Of a DNA stretch of 43,071 bases, positions 1 to 8,946 are shown in pieces. Each line of letters opens with the position of its first letter. Position 1 is the stretch's first letter. Origin of the DNA: Candidatus Omnitrophota bacterium (GTDB taxonomy: Bacteria; Omnitrophota; Gorgyraeia; JABMRN01; RBG-13-46-9); contig JADHYM010000009.1 of the NCBI GenBank assembly GCA_016782445.1, forward strand, positions 1-43,071, written 5' to 3'. A model generated the notes under the pieces. The model was not told the DNA's origin and made no database searches. It worked only from the letters and a program-made list of their open reading frames with translations. A program made the position numbers and the translations under genes.

Positions 1-120
1 CGGAGGATAGGCGCCTCCTCGGTCGCTGGCGTGAAAAAGCGCTCATGACCTACTGCATAAAAAATTACGCAACTAAATGGCGCCAATTGAATGAGCACTT
101 TTTCAAGCTTCGCTACAGCA
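1..120 (+). repeat. Palindromic repeat family A, copy 1 (cut by window edge)
   Basis: This copy has an inner inverted repeat: GAAAAAGCGCTCAT at 33-46 answers ATGAGCACTTTTTC at 91-104. A palindromic TGGCGCCA lies between the arms. The GGAGGATAGGCGCCTCC block at 2-18 forms a further small hairpin. The same order of blocks recurs near 14.5 kb in reverse orientation and near 27.6 kb. No coding sequence is plausible here. The outer left arm lies beyond the window start. It looks like a MITE or a large REP-type element. Confidence 0.8.
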
Positions 121-261
121 CCACCCGGAACCTTCTTTTTTTAGTTAGCGCCTCTAGGATGCCCGCCCGCCTTGCCGAGCAAGGCGAGGCAGGCTTGCAG
201 CCTTATGTAAAGTTTTTAAGGTACGTCTGTCTGTCGGCAGGCAGGCAGCCTTATAAAATAC

Positions 262-289
262 TTGAATAATAATATTTGCGTGTTATAAT
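262..289 (+). promoter_or_regulatory. Sigma70-type promoter of galT operon
   Basis: TTGAAT and TATAAT are separated by 16 bp, and a TGT just before the -10 adds an extended -10 feature. Transcription should begin near 296. That leaves a leader of under 20 nt, which consists almost entirely of the AAGGAG ribosome site at 301-306 before the ATG at 313. The downstream genes are co-oriented and tightly spaced, so this is probably the main promoter of the operon. Confidence 0.75.
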
Positions 290-312
290 TACGTAATAAT
301 AAGGAGATAAGC

Positions 313-1359
313 ATGCCGGAACTACGCAGAGATCCGATAATAGGACGATGGGTGATCATAGCCACGGAAAGGGCGAAACGGCCCTCGGATTTCTCGTTTG
401 CGCAAGAACCCGGCGCTAAAAAAGAAAAAAAGCCTCCTTCAGAATGCCCTTTCTGCGAGGGCAACGAGTCAATGACCCTCCCTGAAATATATGCTCTACG
501 TAATAAGACAAGCAAGCCGAATGCGCCGGGCTGGGAAGTCAGGGTTATTCCCTCTATATCCCCGTTTCTCGATGTAAAAGGCGACCTTGACCGTCACGGC
601 AAGGGAATGTATGACCTCATGAACGGGATTGGCGCGCATGAAATTATAATACCTACGCCAAAACACGACGAAAGAACATTTATTGCTGACCTCCCGCAGC
701 TAGAAAAGCTTACCGGGGTAATTATAAAAAGAATGCAAGAGCTGAAAAAAGATACTCGTTTTAAGTACGCGCTTTTTTTTAAAAATCATGGCAGGCCGGC
801 CGGCGGAGGTAAAACAAAGCATCAGCATACACAGCTTATAGCAACTCCTGTAACGCCGAAGAGGGTAAAAGAAGAGCTTGTCGGCGCTAAATCTTATTTT
901 GATTATAAGGACAGGTGCATATTCTGCGACATGATACGTCAGGAGCTTAGCGATAAAAAAAGGGTTTTTCTCGAAATTGACAATTTTTTGGCGATTAACC
1001 CGTACTGTTCACGGTTTCCTTTCGAGACCTGGATCCTGCCGAAGAAACACTCATGTGATTTTGATACAATGAACGAGAGGGACATAAAGGCCTATTCCAA
1101 AATTTTCCAGTTTACCCTTAAAAAACTTACGAATACGTTAGGAGATTTTCCGTATAATATTATTCTGCATACGGCTCCGTTCAGGCGCAGGAAGAAAAAA
1201 GGCTACTGGGAGACGATAGAAGAAGATTACCATTGGCACGTAGAGATAATGCCGCGCCTTACGCAGGTGGCCGGTTTCGAGTGGGGCAGCGGATTTTATA
1301 TAAATTCCGTGCCGCCCGAAGACGCATGTAAATATTTAAAGGAAACGAACGGTATATAA
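313..1359 (+). CDS. Galactose-1-phosphate uridylyltransferase family protein, divergent copy
   Basis: This 348-residue protein belongs to the GalT branch of the HIT superfamily, which transfers UMP between UDP-glucose and galactose-1-phosphate through a uridylyl-histidine intermediate. A CPFC zinc-type pair (C45, C48) and H109 are present, as is the family C-terminal block YHWHVEIMPRL followed by AGFEWGSGFY. A second C-x-x-C lies in the middle (RCIFCDM). The active-site segment reads KHQHTQ (nucleophile expected at H172) instead of the usual HPHxQ. The serine that normally precedes it is replaced in AGGGKTK. The next gene is a paralogue with a canonical site. This copy may therefore use another sugar phosphate or nucleotide; that is inference. 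AAGGAG lies 6 bases before the ATG. Confidence 0.85.
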   Translation: MPELRRDPIIGRWVIIATERAKRPSDFSFAQEPGAKKEKKPPSECPFCEGNESMTLPEIYALRNKTSKPNAPGWEVRVIPSISPFLDVKGDLDRHGKGMYDLMNGIGAHEIIIPTPKHDERTFIADLPQLEKLTGVIIKRMQELKKDTRFKYALFFKNHGRPAGGGKTKHQHTQLIATPVTPKRVKEELVGAKSYFDYKDRCIFCDMIRQELSDKKRVFLEIDNFLAINPYCSRFPFETWILPKKHSCDFDTMNERDIKAYSKIFQFTLKKLTNTLGDFPYNIILHTAPFRRRKKKGYWETIEEDYHWHVEIMPRLTQVAGFEWGSGFYINSVPPEDACKYLKETNGI

Positions 1360-1364
1360 TAATC

Positions 1365-2360
1365 ATGTCGCAATTACGACGAGATCCTATAACAGGGCGC
1401 TGGATAATTGTTAATTACGAAAAAGCAGCCGAGCCTGAATCATTTAGGTTTGAAAAACCCGTTAAAACAATGCCTTTTGAGAAGTGCCCTTTTTGCTACG
1501 GCAACGAACGCATGACACCGCCTGAAATCGTCGCGCATAGAGAGACAGGCAAACCAAACACTCCGGACTGGACCATACGGGTCGTACCGAATAAATACCC
1601 GGCGCTTACTACAAAGGGCAAGCTTGAGAAGGGCGGGTTTGGCGTATTTGACCGCATGAACGGCATCGGGGACCACGAAGTCATAATCGACATACCGGAG
1701 CATTCTCTGGATATAGCGGACATATCAGACAATCAGGCAGAGGAGGTTATCTGGTCCTATCACGGCCGGAGCACTGACCTTCGGAAGGACCCGAGGTTCA
1801 AGTATATTCTTATTTTCCGCAATTACGGAAAAGCAGCGGGTGCGTCACTTGAGCATCCGCATTCGCAGCTCATAGCGTTGCCGATAGTTCCGAAAAGGGT
1901 TAATGAAGAGCTTCATTCCGCGCATAAATATTATAACTACAAGGACAGGTGCGTTTTTTGCGATATATTGAGCCAGGAACTTGCAGACAAAGAGCGTATC
2001 GTCGACGTAAACGAGCACTTCATCGCTTTTTGTCCTTTTGTCTCGCGCTTTCCTTACGAAATGTGGATAATGCCCAAAAAGCACGAGTCGCATTTCGTAA
2101 GCATAAAAAAAGACGAGGTAAGGCCGCTCGGGATCATACTGCGCAATACGATGAAAAAATTAAAAAAATTGTTGAATGATCCGCCTTACAATTATATAAT
2201 CCATACGTCACCGATAAACGGTTTTGAAAAAGAGTACTATCACTGGCACATAGAGATAATGCCGAAGCTCGTGAATGTAGCGGGCTTTGAATGGGGCAGC
2301 GGATTTTACGTAAACCCTGTCCCTCCCGAAGTAGCAGCGAGGAATCTGGTAAGTGTATAA
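1365..2360 (+). CDS. galT: Galactose-1-phosphate uridylyltransferase
   Basis: This 331-residue GalT-family enzyme of the Leloir pathway interconverts UDP-glucose/galactose-1-P and UDP-galactose/glucose-1-P. Zinc ligands C41 and C44 (CPFC), H104 and H164 are visible. The catalytic HPHSQ has H166 as nucleophile, preceded by the canonical AAGASLE segment. The C-terminus carries YHWHIEIMPKL and AGFEWGSGFY. It starts 5 nt after the preceding paralogue, with no clear ribosome site of its own, so translation is probably coupled. Of the tandem pair this one keeps the textbook active site and is the better galT candidate. An ADP-glucose or other hexose-1-P specificity cannot be excluded from sequence. 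Confidence 0.88.
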   Translation: MSQLRRDPITGRWIIVNYEKAAEPESFRFEKPVKTMPFEKCPFCYGNERMTPPEIVAHRETGKPNTPDWTIRVVPNKYPALTTKGKLEKGGFGVFDRMNGIGDHEVIIDIPEHSLDIADISDNQAEEVIWSYHGRSTDLRKDPRFKYILIFRNYGKAAGASLEHPHSQLIALPIVPKRVNEELHSAHKYYNYKDRCVFCDILSQELADKERIVDVNEHFIAFCPFVSRFPYEMWIMPKKHESHFVSIKKDEVRPLGIILRNTMKKLKKLLNDPPYNYIIHTSPINGFEKEYYHWHIEIMPKLVNVAGFEWGSGFYVNPVPPEVAARNLVSV

Positions 2361-2363
2361 TGG

Positions 2364-3455
<1,092 letters not shown>

Positions 3456-3469
3456 AGTTGATATAAAAA

Positions 3470-3556
3470 TTCAGAAATCAGAAGTCAGAAGTCAGAGGGG
3501 GAAGTCGGGAAAATGAAAATATCCGGACATCTGATTTCTGACTTCTGTTTTCTGAA
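3470..3556 (+). repeat. TCAGAAGTCAGAA-type hairpin repeat (family D), copy 2
   Basis: TTCAGAAATCAGAAGTCAGA on the left is answered by TCTGATTTCTGACTTCTG on the right, with an unrelated loop of about 35 bases. The hairpin is bordered by an 8-base direct repeat GAAGTAAA at 3449-3456 and 3554-3561. The first of these contains the gapA stop codon, which fits a target-site duplication. The moxR ribosome site follows at once. Confidence 0.8.
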
Positions 3557-3576
3557 GTAAACGAAAGGAGCCAAAA

Positions 3577-4572
3577 ATGGCAAACGCTAGCATCACGGCA
3601 ATAAATGAGAAGATAAAAAAAGAGAGCACGTTCGTAACTGAGCTCATGCGCGAGATCGAAAAGGTAATTGTTGGGCAGAAGTATCTGATTGAGCGCCTGC
3701 TCGTAGGGCTTCTCGCAAACGGCCATATCCTTGTAGAAGGGGTGCCGGGCCTGGCGAAGACGCTCTCCATAACCACGCTTTCGCAGGCGATAAAAACAAA
3801 GTTCCAGCGTCTTCAGTTCACACCTGACCTTTTACCCGCGGATCTTGTCGGGACGCTTGTCTACAACCCGAAGGAAGGGGTATTCACGACAAAAAAAGGG
3901 CCGATATTTGCGAACATTATTCTCGCTGACGAAATAAACCGCGCCCCGGCCAAGGTCCAAAGCGCGTTATTAGAGGCGATGCAGGAGCGGCAGGTGACGA
4001 TAGGGGAGAACACCTTCAAACTTGATGAACCTTTTCTTGTCATGGCTACGCAGAACCCGATAGAGCATGAGGGGACCTACCCGCTTCCGGAAGCGCAGAT
4101 AGATCGTTTTATGCTCAAGATAAACATAACATATCCTTCCAAAGAAGAAGAGCATAAAATCCTTCAGCGCATGGCCTACACAGAAAAAAAACTGAGTGCG
4201 TCGTCTGTCGCGGGCCCGAAGGACATCATGCGGGCGCGGGCCGTTGTAGACGAGGTATACATGGACGAGAAGATAGAAAAATACATACTCGATATTGTAT
4301 TCGCGACACGCGAGCCGAAAAAATACAACCTCGATGACATAGCAAACCTTATACAATACGGCGCTTCGCCCAGAGCCAGTATTTATCTTACTGTGGCGGC
4401 CAAGGCCTACGCCTTTGTGCAGGGCCGCGGTTATGTGACCCCGCAGGATATAAAATCAATAGGCCCTGATGTATTGCGTCACCGCGTCATTGTTACGTAC
4501 GAGGCAGAGGCCGAGGAAAAGACTTCGGACGACATTATTAAGAGAATATTCGAAGAGATCGAAGTACCGTAA
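3577..4572 (+). CDS. MoxR-family AAA+ ATPase
   Basis: This 331-residue MoxR AAA+ protein is the usual chaperone-like partner of vWA and DUF58 proteins. Walker A is GVPGLAKT (55-62) and Walker B is LADEINRAP. The MoxR signature QNPIEHEGTYPLPEAQ and sensor arginines follow, and the C-terminal lid domain is complete. GGAG stands in front of the ATG. It heads a gene order (moxR, DUF58, vWA, vWA, TPR, BatD, BatE) that matches Bat aerotolerance operons. It probably remodels or activates the vWA membrane proteins encoded downstream; direct evidence for that partnership is from other bacteria. Confidence 0.93.
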   Translation: MANASITAINEKIKKESTFVTELMREIEKVIVGQKYLIERLLVGLLANGHILVEGVPGLAKTLSITTLSQAIKTKFQRLQFTPDLLPADLVGTLVYNPKEGVFTTKKGPIFANIILADEINRAPAKVQSALLEAMQERQVTIGENTFKLDEPFLVMATQNPIEHEGTYPLPEAQIDRFMLKINITYPSKEEEHKILQRMAYTEKKLSASSVAGPKDIMRARAVVDEVYMDEKIEKYILDIVFATREPKKYNLDDIANLIQYGASPRASIYLTVAAKAYAFVQGRGYVTPQDIKSIGPDVLRHRVIVTYEAEAEEKTSDDIIKRIFEEIEVP

Positions 4573-4607
4573 CAGTTTTCAGTAATCAGTTTTCAGTAAT
4601 CAGTTTT
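4573..4607 (+). repeat. Left inverted-repeat arm of four-helix-bundle cassette
   Basis: The unit CAGTTTTCAGTAAT is present twice in tandem, followed by CAGTTTTT. Its reverse complement recurs directly after the enclosed gene. The arm begins at the moxR stop codon and runs to the ATG of the small gene. Confidence 0.8.
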
Positions 4608-4611
4608 TATA

Positions 4612-4977
4612 ATGCAGGATGAAAAGAAGCTAAAAGTACAACAAAAAGCCCTGGACTATGTTGAGGAAGTTTATAGATTTTCGCTTATGTTGCCGGATAG
4701 CGAAAAATATAATCTGATTTCTCAGATTAGAAGAGCAGCTACATCAATACCTTTAAATATATCAGAAGGTGCCGCATCCAATAGCAAAAAAGAATTCAAA
4801 CAATTTTTAAGCATTGCCTATAGATCAGCTAAAGAAGTTTTAACTTGTTTTGAACTGATTGAGAGACTTCACTCGCATAAACATTTAGCTTCTAAAATAA
4901 ATGAATTAAAAATAAAAGGAGACGAAATTTGCAAAATGACCCATTCTCTAAGAATGAAACTGACAACTGAAAACTGA
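4612..4977 (+). CDS. Four-helix-bundle protein (23S rRNA intervening-sequence type)
   Basis: This 121-residue, largely helical protein has the signature of the S23/IVS four-helix-bundle family, with the blocks SLMLPDSEKYNLISQIRRA and SIPLNISEGAASNSKKEF. Members are commonly encoded in intervening sequences of 23S rRNA and resemble Avd of diversity-generating retroelements. Their biochemical function is not settled. Here the gene sits inside a protein operon between moxR and the DUF58 gene, enclosed by inverted repeats, and is more AT-rich than its neighbours. That points to insertion of a mobile cassette. The last codons (TEN then stop) are supplied by the right repeat arm. No ribosome site is visible. 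Confidence 0.85.
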   Translation: MQDEKKLKVQQKALDYVEEVYRFSLMLPDSEKYNLISQIRRAATSIPLNISEGAASNSKKEFKQFLSIAYRSAKEVLTCFELIERLHSHKHLASKINELKIKGDEICKMTHSLRMKLTTEN

Positions 4978-4993
4978 AAACTAATAACTGATA
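4959..4993 (+). repeat. Right inverted-repeat arm of four-helix-bundle cassette
   Basis: ACTGAAAACTGAAAACTAAT followed by AACTGAT is the reverse complement, with few changes, of the arm left of the small gene. It overlaps the end of that gene and stops one base before the next ATG. The same ACTGAAAACTGA unit appears twice, without a gene, after otsB. Confidence 0.8.
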
Positions 4994-4994
4994 A

Positions 4995-5873
4995 ATGATA
5001 CCAAAAGAAATCTTAAAAAAGATTCGGCGCATAGAGATAACCACCTCGCGCATGGTGACCGACGTCTTTGCCGGGCAGTACAAGAGTGTCTTCAAGGGCC
5101 GCGGCATGGAGTTCGACGAGGTGCGCGAGTATCTGCCGGGAGACGAGATACGCGCGATAGACTGGAACGTAACAGCGCGCATGGGGCACCCTTTCATAAA
5201 GCAATTCGTGGAAGAGAGAGAACTCACCATAATGCTTCTTATCGACAAATCCCCTTCCTCTTATTTTGGCACCACAAACGAGCTTAAAAGTCAGCTTGCT
5301 GCGGAGGTCGCGTCATTACTCGCGTTTTCCGCGATAAAGAATAACGACAAGGTGGGCCTCATTATTTTTACGGACAAGGTGGAGAAGTTTATTCCCCCGC
5401 GAAAGGGCTCGCGGCACGTTCTTCGCGTAATACGCGAGGCGCTTTATTATAAACCCGATGGCAAGGGCACTGACATAGAGGGGGCTGTTTCGTTCCTCAA
5501 CAGGGTGACCAAAAGAAAAACCGTTTCGTTTGTCATTTCTGATTTCTACGCGTCTAATTTTAGAAAATCACTTCTCGTGGCCAACAAGCGTCACGACCTG
5601 ATCGCCGTTACCATTACGGATCCGCGCGAGCTCGAGATGCCGAACGTCGATATAGTAGAACTCAAGGACCCCGAGACAAATGAGGAATTTCTCATCGATA
5701 CCTCGAGCCATGCCGTGCGAAATCAATACGCTCGTAACGCGAAGCGCCTCTTTAGCGAGCGCGAAAAGCTTTTCCGCTCCATAGGCGTGGACATGGTCGA
5801 TATACGCACTGACAGCCCTTATTCTAAGACGCTTTACAGGTTTTTCAGAATGCGGGAGCGAAGATTTAGATAA
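4995..5873 (+). CDS. DUF58 domain protein, vWA-like
   Basis: This 292-residue DUF58 protein has the family block GDEIRAIDWNVTARMG, followed by a vWA-like fold with a MIDAS-type DKSPS (DxSxS) near residue 81 and a later VISDFY strand. It has no signal peptide or membrane segment, so it should be a cytosolic peripheral partner of the vWA membrane proteins. In Bat operons this gene follows moxR directly. Here the four-helix-bundle cassette separates them and leaves the ATG without a good ribosome site. The stop codon lies one base before the next ATG. Function is inferred from conserved gene order only. Confidence 0.9.
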   Translation: MIPKEILKKIRRIEITTSRMVTDVFAGQYKSVFKGRGMEFDEVREYLPGDEIRAIDWNVTARMGHPFIKQFVEERELTIMLLIDKSPSSYFGTTNELKSQLAAEVASLLAFSAIKNNDKVGLIIFTDKVEKFIPPRKGSRHVLRVIREALYYKPDGKGTDIEGAVSFLNRVTKRKTVSFVISDFYASNFRKSLLVANKRHDLIAVTITDPRELEMPNVDIVELKDPETNEEFLIDTSSHAVRNQYARNAKRLFSEREKLFRSIGVDMVDIRTDSPYSKTLYRFFRMRERRFR

Positions 5874-5874
5874 T

Positions 5875-6816
5875 ATGAAGAAGACAGGCCTTTTTCTTCT
5901 ATGTTTTTTAGTTCTATTTCCGGGTATTTCCCGTTCGGAAAGTCGCACAGAAATCACGGCCGAGGCGCGTGTTGACCAAGAATCGTTCAGGATAGGTGAC
6001 AGTATACGCTATTCTGTTAAGGTCGTTGCGAATCCGGATCTCGAAATCGAGTATCCTGCAATAGGTAAAGAGATAGGTGATTTTGAGATTAAGGACGCCG
6101 GCCGCAGCGATAAGGAAGCCAAGGGCAAGCGGTATATCGAGACGTGGTATATCTTAAGGACATTCAAGACAGGCGCTCGAACCATACCGCTTGTTACGAT
6201 TAAATACAAGACCCCGGGCGAGACGGGTTTAAGGTCAATCGATACGAATCCGGTTACTGTAAACGTCGAAAGCGTTTATGAGAAAAGCCCTGACAAATCC
6301 GATATACGCGACATAAAAGGCATTTTTTATGTTACAAGGCGCCTTGTTATCCCTCTTGGTTTAATAATTGCCCTTATCGTGATCGCGCTTCTTGTGGGGG
6401 GCATTTATCTTAAAAAAAGGCTCACTTCGCTCATGATCCCGGAGGTAATAAAACTCCCGCACGAGATAGCTTTTAAAAGGCTGGAAGAGCTGAAAAATAA
6501 GGGCCTTGTTGAAAAAGGGCTCGTGAAGGAATTCTACTTTGAGCTCTCGGATATACTAAGGCGCTACATAGAGGACAGGTTTAATCTTCGCGCGCCCGAG
6601 ATGACAACAGAAGAATTTCTTATCTTTCTTAAGAGCTCGAAGTCTTTATCAGTGGATCACAAGTATCTTCTTCGAGAGTTTTTGTCGCATTGTGACCTCG
6701 TGAAGTTCGCGAAATACGGACCGAGTCCTAAGGAAATAGAAAAGAGCCTCCTTTCAGCAGAGAGTTTCGTGGACCAGACAAAGGAAGAAAAAGAAGAAAA
6801 GAAAAATGGAATTTAA
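5875..6816 (+). CDS. Exported membrane-anchored protein, short BatD-like / DUF4381-like
   Basis: This 313-residue protein starts with a signal peptide ending near SRSES. A beta-rich extracytoplasmic domain of about 130 residues resembles the first repeat of BatD (VDQESFRIGDSIRYSVKV). A transmembrane helix follows near 157-178, then a cytosolic helical domain (IAFKRLEELKNKGLVEKG...DILRRYIEDRF) of the kind found at the C-terminus of BatD and DUF4381 proteins. It overlaps the next vWA gene by 11 nt. It probably acts with the vWA proteins as a receptor or scaffold spanning the membrane. The exact family name is uncertain. Confidence 0.75.
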   Translation: MKKTGLFLLCFLVLFPGISRSESRTEITAEARVDQESFRIGDSIRYSVKVVANPDLEIEYPAIGKEIGDFEIKDAGRSDKEAKGKRYIETWYILRTFKTGARTIPLVTIKYKTPGETGLRSIDTNPVTVNVESVYEKSPDKSDIRDIKGIFYVTRRLVIPLGLIIALIVIALLVGGIYLKKRLTSLMIPEVIKLPHEIAFKRLEELKNKGLVEKGLVKEFYFELSDILRRYIEDRFNLRAPEMTTEEFLIFLKSSKSLSVDHKYLLREFLSHCDLVKFAKYGPSPKEIEKSLLSAESFVDQTKEEKEEKKNGI

Positions 6817-7798
6817 AGACCCGTTAGCGCTTTTATTTATTCCGCTTTTCATAGCCGTTCTTTTTTTAACGAGGCGGAAGGCCCACGCCTTCATACGCTT
6901 TCCAACGCGGGAGCTTCTGGCGGGCATAAAAGCCACCTTTAAGCTGCGCTTCATGAAGTATCTGGTTTTTTTAAGGGTAGGGGCGCTTGTGCTCCTTGTT
7001 TTTGCCTTTGCGAGGCCGCGGCTTCCCCTTAAGGAAACAGTTGTCTATACCCAGGGTATAGACATAGTCCTCGCGCTTGACGTGTCTACAAGTATGTTGG
7101 CTGAGGATTTTAAAATAGGGGGAAAGCGTCTTAACAGATTGGACGTGGTAAAGAAAGTAGTAAAGAGTTTTATAGAGAAGCGCCCCAACGACAAGATCGG
7201 GATGGTCGTCTTTGCAGGGCGCTCTTACACTATTTCACCTCTGACGCTGGACCACGGATGGCTTTTAAATAATCTCGAGAGGGTAAAAATAGGTATGCTC
7301 GAGGATGGGACCGCTATCGGATCAGGCATTGCTTCATCTCTGAACCGCCTGAAAGGCACCAAGGCAAAGGATAAGATAATAATTATTTTGACAGACGGCA
7401 TGAATAACGCCGGGAAGATAAGCCCGCTTATAGCTGCCGACGCCTCGCACGCCCTGGACATTAAGATCTATGCGATAGGCGCCGGCACAAAAGGCTTTGC
7501 GCCGTATCCTGTACAGGATGCTTTTGGCAGGACCATGTACCGGCCGGTAAAGATCGATATGGATGAGACCACCTTGAAAAAGATAGCGCAGGTTACAGGG
7601 GGCGTTTATTATAGGGCGACGGATACGGAGAGCCTAACGGATATTTATGATGAGATCGATAAGCTCGAGACGTACCCGATCGAGGAAAAAGGATACCTGG
7701 AGTACAAGGAGCTTTTCGGATATTTTCTTTATCCCGGGATTTTTCTTTTGCTTCTCGGAGCAATACTAAGCAACACTATTTTTAGGAGAGTACCGTAA
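6806..7798 (+). CDS. batA: BatA-like vWA membrane protein
   Basis: This 330-residue protein has two N-terminal membrane segments (about 7-23 and 54-72), a vWA domain and a final membrane helix (about 303-325). The MIDAS residues are intact: DVSTS, the threonine region in EDGTAIGSG, and LTDGMNNAG. The family is known from Bacteroides and Leptospira Bat aerotolerance loci, where the molecular task is still not defined. The gene overlaps its upstream neighbour. A 137-base gap with a palindromic element separates it from its paralogue batB, whereas most other junctions in the operon overlap. Confidence 0.88.
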   Translation: MEFKDPLALLFIPLFIAVLFLTRRKAHAFIRFPTRELLAGIKATFKLRFMKYLVFLRVGALVLLVFAFARPRLPLKETVVYTQGIDIVLALDVSTSMLAEDFKIGGKRLNRLDVVKKVVKSFIEKRPNDKIGMVVFAGRSYTISPLTLDHGWLLNNLERVKIGMLEDGTAIGSGIASSLNRLKGTKAKDKIIIILTDGMNNAGKISPLIAADASHALDIKIYAIGAGTKGFAPYPVQDAFGRTMYRPVKIDMDETTLKKIAQVTGGVYYRATDTESLTDIYDEIDKLETYPIEEKGYLEYKELFGYFLYPGIFLLLLGAILSNTIFRRVP

Positions 7799-7819
7799 TG
7801 TTAATGAGATCCGGTAGTT

Positions 7820-7917
7820 ACGTCGGTCGTCGGACGGTTGCGGTTGCGTTCATACTTACGCTGCCGACCGACGCAGCCGTTTCTCGCGACTCAACCACAA
7901 CCGACCAACGGAACCGG
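7820..7917 (+). repeat. GGTTGCG-type palindromic element (family C), batA-batB
   Basis: GGACGGTTGCGGTTGCGTT on the left is answered by degenerate CAACCACAACCGACC on the right, with an inner GACCGACGCAGCCG. The sequence before it, TTAATGAGATCCGGTAG (7801-7817), resembles the batB start region ATAATGCGATTCGGTGA (7933-7949), 12 of 17 positions by eye. The element may therefore be flanked by a degenerate duplication. Confidence 0.7.
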
Positions 7918-7935
7918 GTTATATAGAGGTCAATA

Positions 7936-8946
7936 ATGCGATTCGGTGACCCAAGATTAGCGTATACACTGTGGTCGGTTGCGGCGCTGGGGGCGTTCTA
8001 TTTCTGGGCGTTTAAGCGCAAAGAAAAAACCCTCCGCCGCTTCGCAGAGGATAAGCTTTTAAACGAAATATCAGCTTCGCGGGACACGGGAAAAGAAAAG
8101 CTGAAAGTTTATCTTTTGACGTGCGCCTTTTTACTTTTGATTCTGGCAGCAATGAGGCCCCAGTGGGGTTTTCACTGGGAAGAGGTAAAGCGGCAGGGCA
8201 TAGACATACTGATAGCGCTTGACACCTCCAACAGCATGCTGGCCGAGGACGTCAAGCCCTCGAGGATCGAGCGCTCAAAGCTCGCCATAAAGGACCTTGT
8301 CGGAAAACTAAAAGGGGATCGCGTAGGCCTCATAGCCTTTGCGGGAAGCGCTTTTTTGCAATGCCCCTTGACGACTGATTATAATGGCTTTATACTTTCA
8401 TTGGATAGCATGAACGTTGACACTATACCGCGGGGCGGCACGTCCATATCAAGCGCCATAAAAGAGGCGATAAAGGTTTTAAAAGACGAGCCGGAGAGCT
8501 TCCGCGTGCTCATTCTCATTACTGACGGCGAGGACCACGAGGGCAATCCCTTGGAATGGGCGAGAATAGCGGAAAAAAACAAGATACGGATATTCTGTAT
8601 AGGAATAGGCACGCCTGAAGGCGAGCTCATATACGTGCAGGACGAACACAATCGCGGCTCATTTCTGAAAGACAGAGAGGGCAATGCGATAAAGTCCAAG
8701 CTCAACGAAAGGGTGCTTGAAAAAATCGCCCTTGCAACAAAAGGGACCTACGTCCATGCCACGGGAGCGCAATTCGGGCTTGACCTTATTTATAAGGACC
8801 GGTTGTCCGTGATGGAGAAAAGGGCGCTCGAGTCGAAACTCGTCAAGCAGTATGAAGAGCGCTTTCAGATACCCTTAGGGTGCGCAATTTTACTTCTTGT
8901 AGCGGCGATGTCCGTAGGCGAGAGAAAAAAGAAAATAGATGCTTAA
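7936..8946 (+). CDS. batB: BatB-like vWA membrane protein
   Basis: This 336-residue paralogue of the preceding vWA protein has N-terminal membrane segments (about 10-26 and 55-73), MIDAS residues DTSNS and LITDGEDHEG, and a short C-terminal hydrophobic segment (about 312-328). GAGG stands 5 bases before the ATG. It overlaps the TPR gene by 8 nt. BatA and BatB proteins are thought to pair in the membrane with the TPR and BatD partners; that is known only in outline for the family. The paralogues have clearly diverged, so this is an old duplication. Confidence 0.88.
   Translation: MRFGDPRLAYTLWSVAALGAFYFWAFKRKEKTLRRFAEDKLLNEISASRDTGKEKLKVYLLTCAFLLLILAAMRPQWGFHWEEVKRQGIDILIALDTSNSMLAEDVKPSRIERSKLAIKDLVGKLKGDRVGLIAFAGSAFLQCPLTTDYNGFILSLDSMNVDTIPRGGTSISSAIKEAIKVLKDEPESFRVLILITDGEDHEGNPLEWARIAEKNKIRIFCIGIGTPEGELIYVQDEHNRGSFLKDREGNAIKSKLNERVLEKIALATKGTYVHATGAQFGLDLIYKDRLSVMEKRALESKLVKQYEERFQIPLGCAILLLVAAMSVGERKKKIDA

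Noticed and set aside
45-269. Open frame at the window start
   Set aside because: It lies inside repeat DNA, has no ribosome site and no protein-like composition.
4608-4613. TATAAT overlapping the four-helix gene's ATG as a promoter
   Set aside because: There is no -35 at proper distance and the -10 would lie on the start codon itself.
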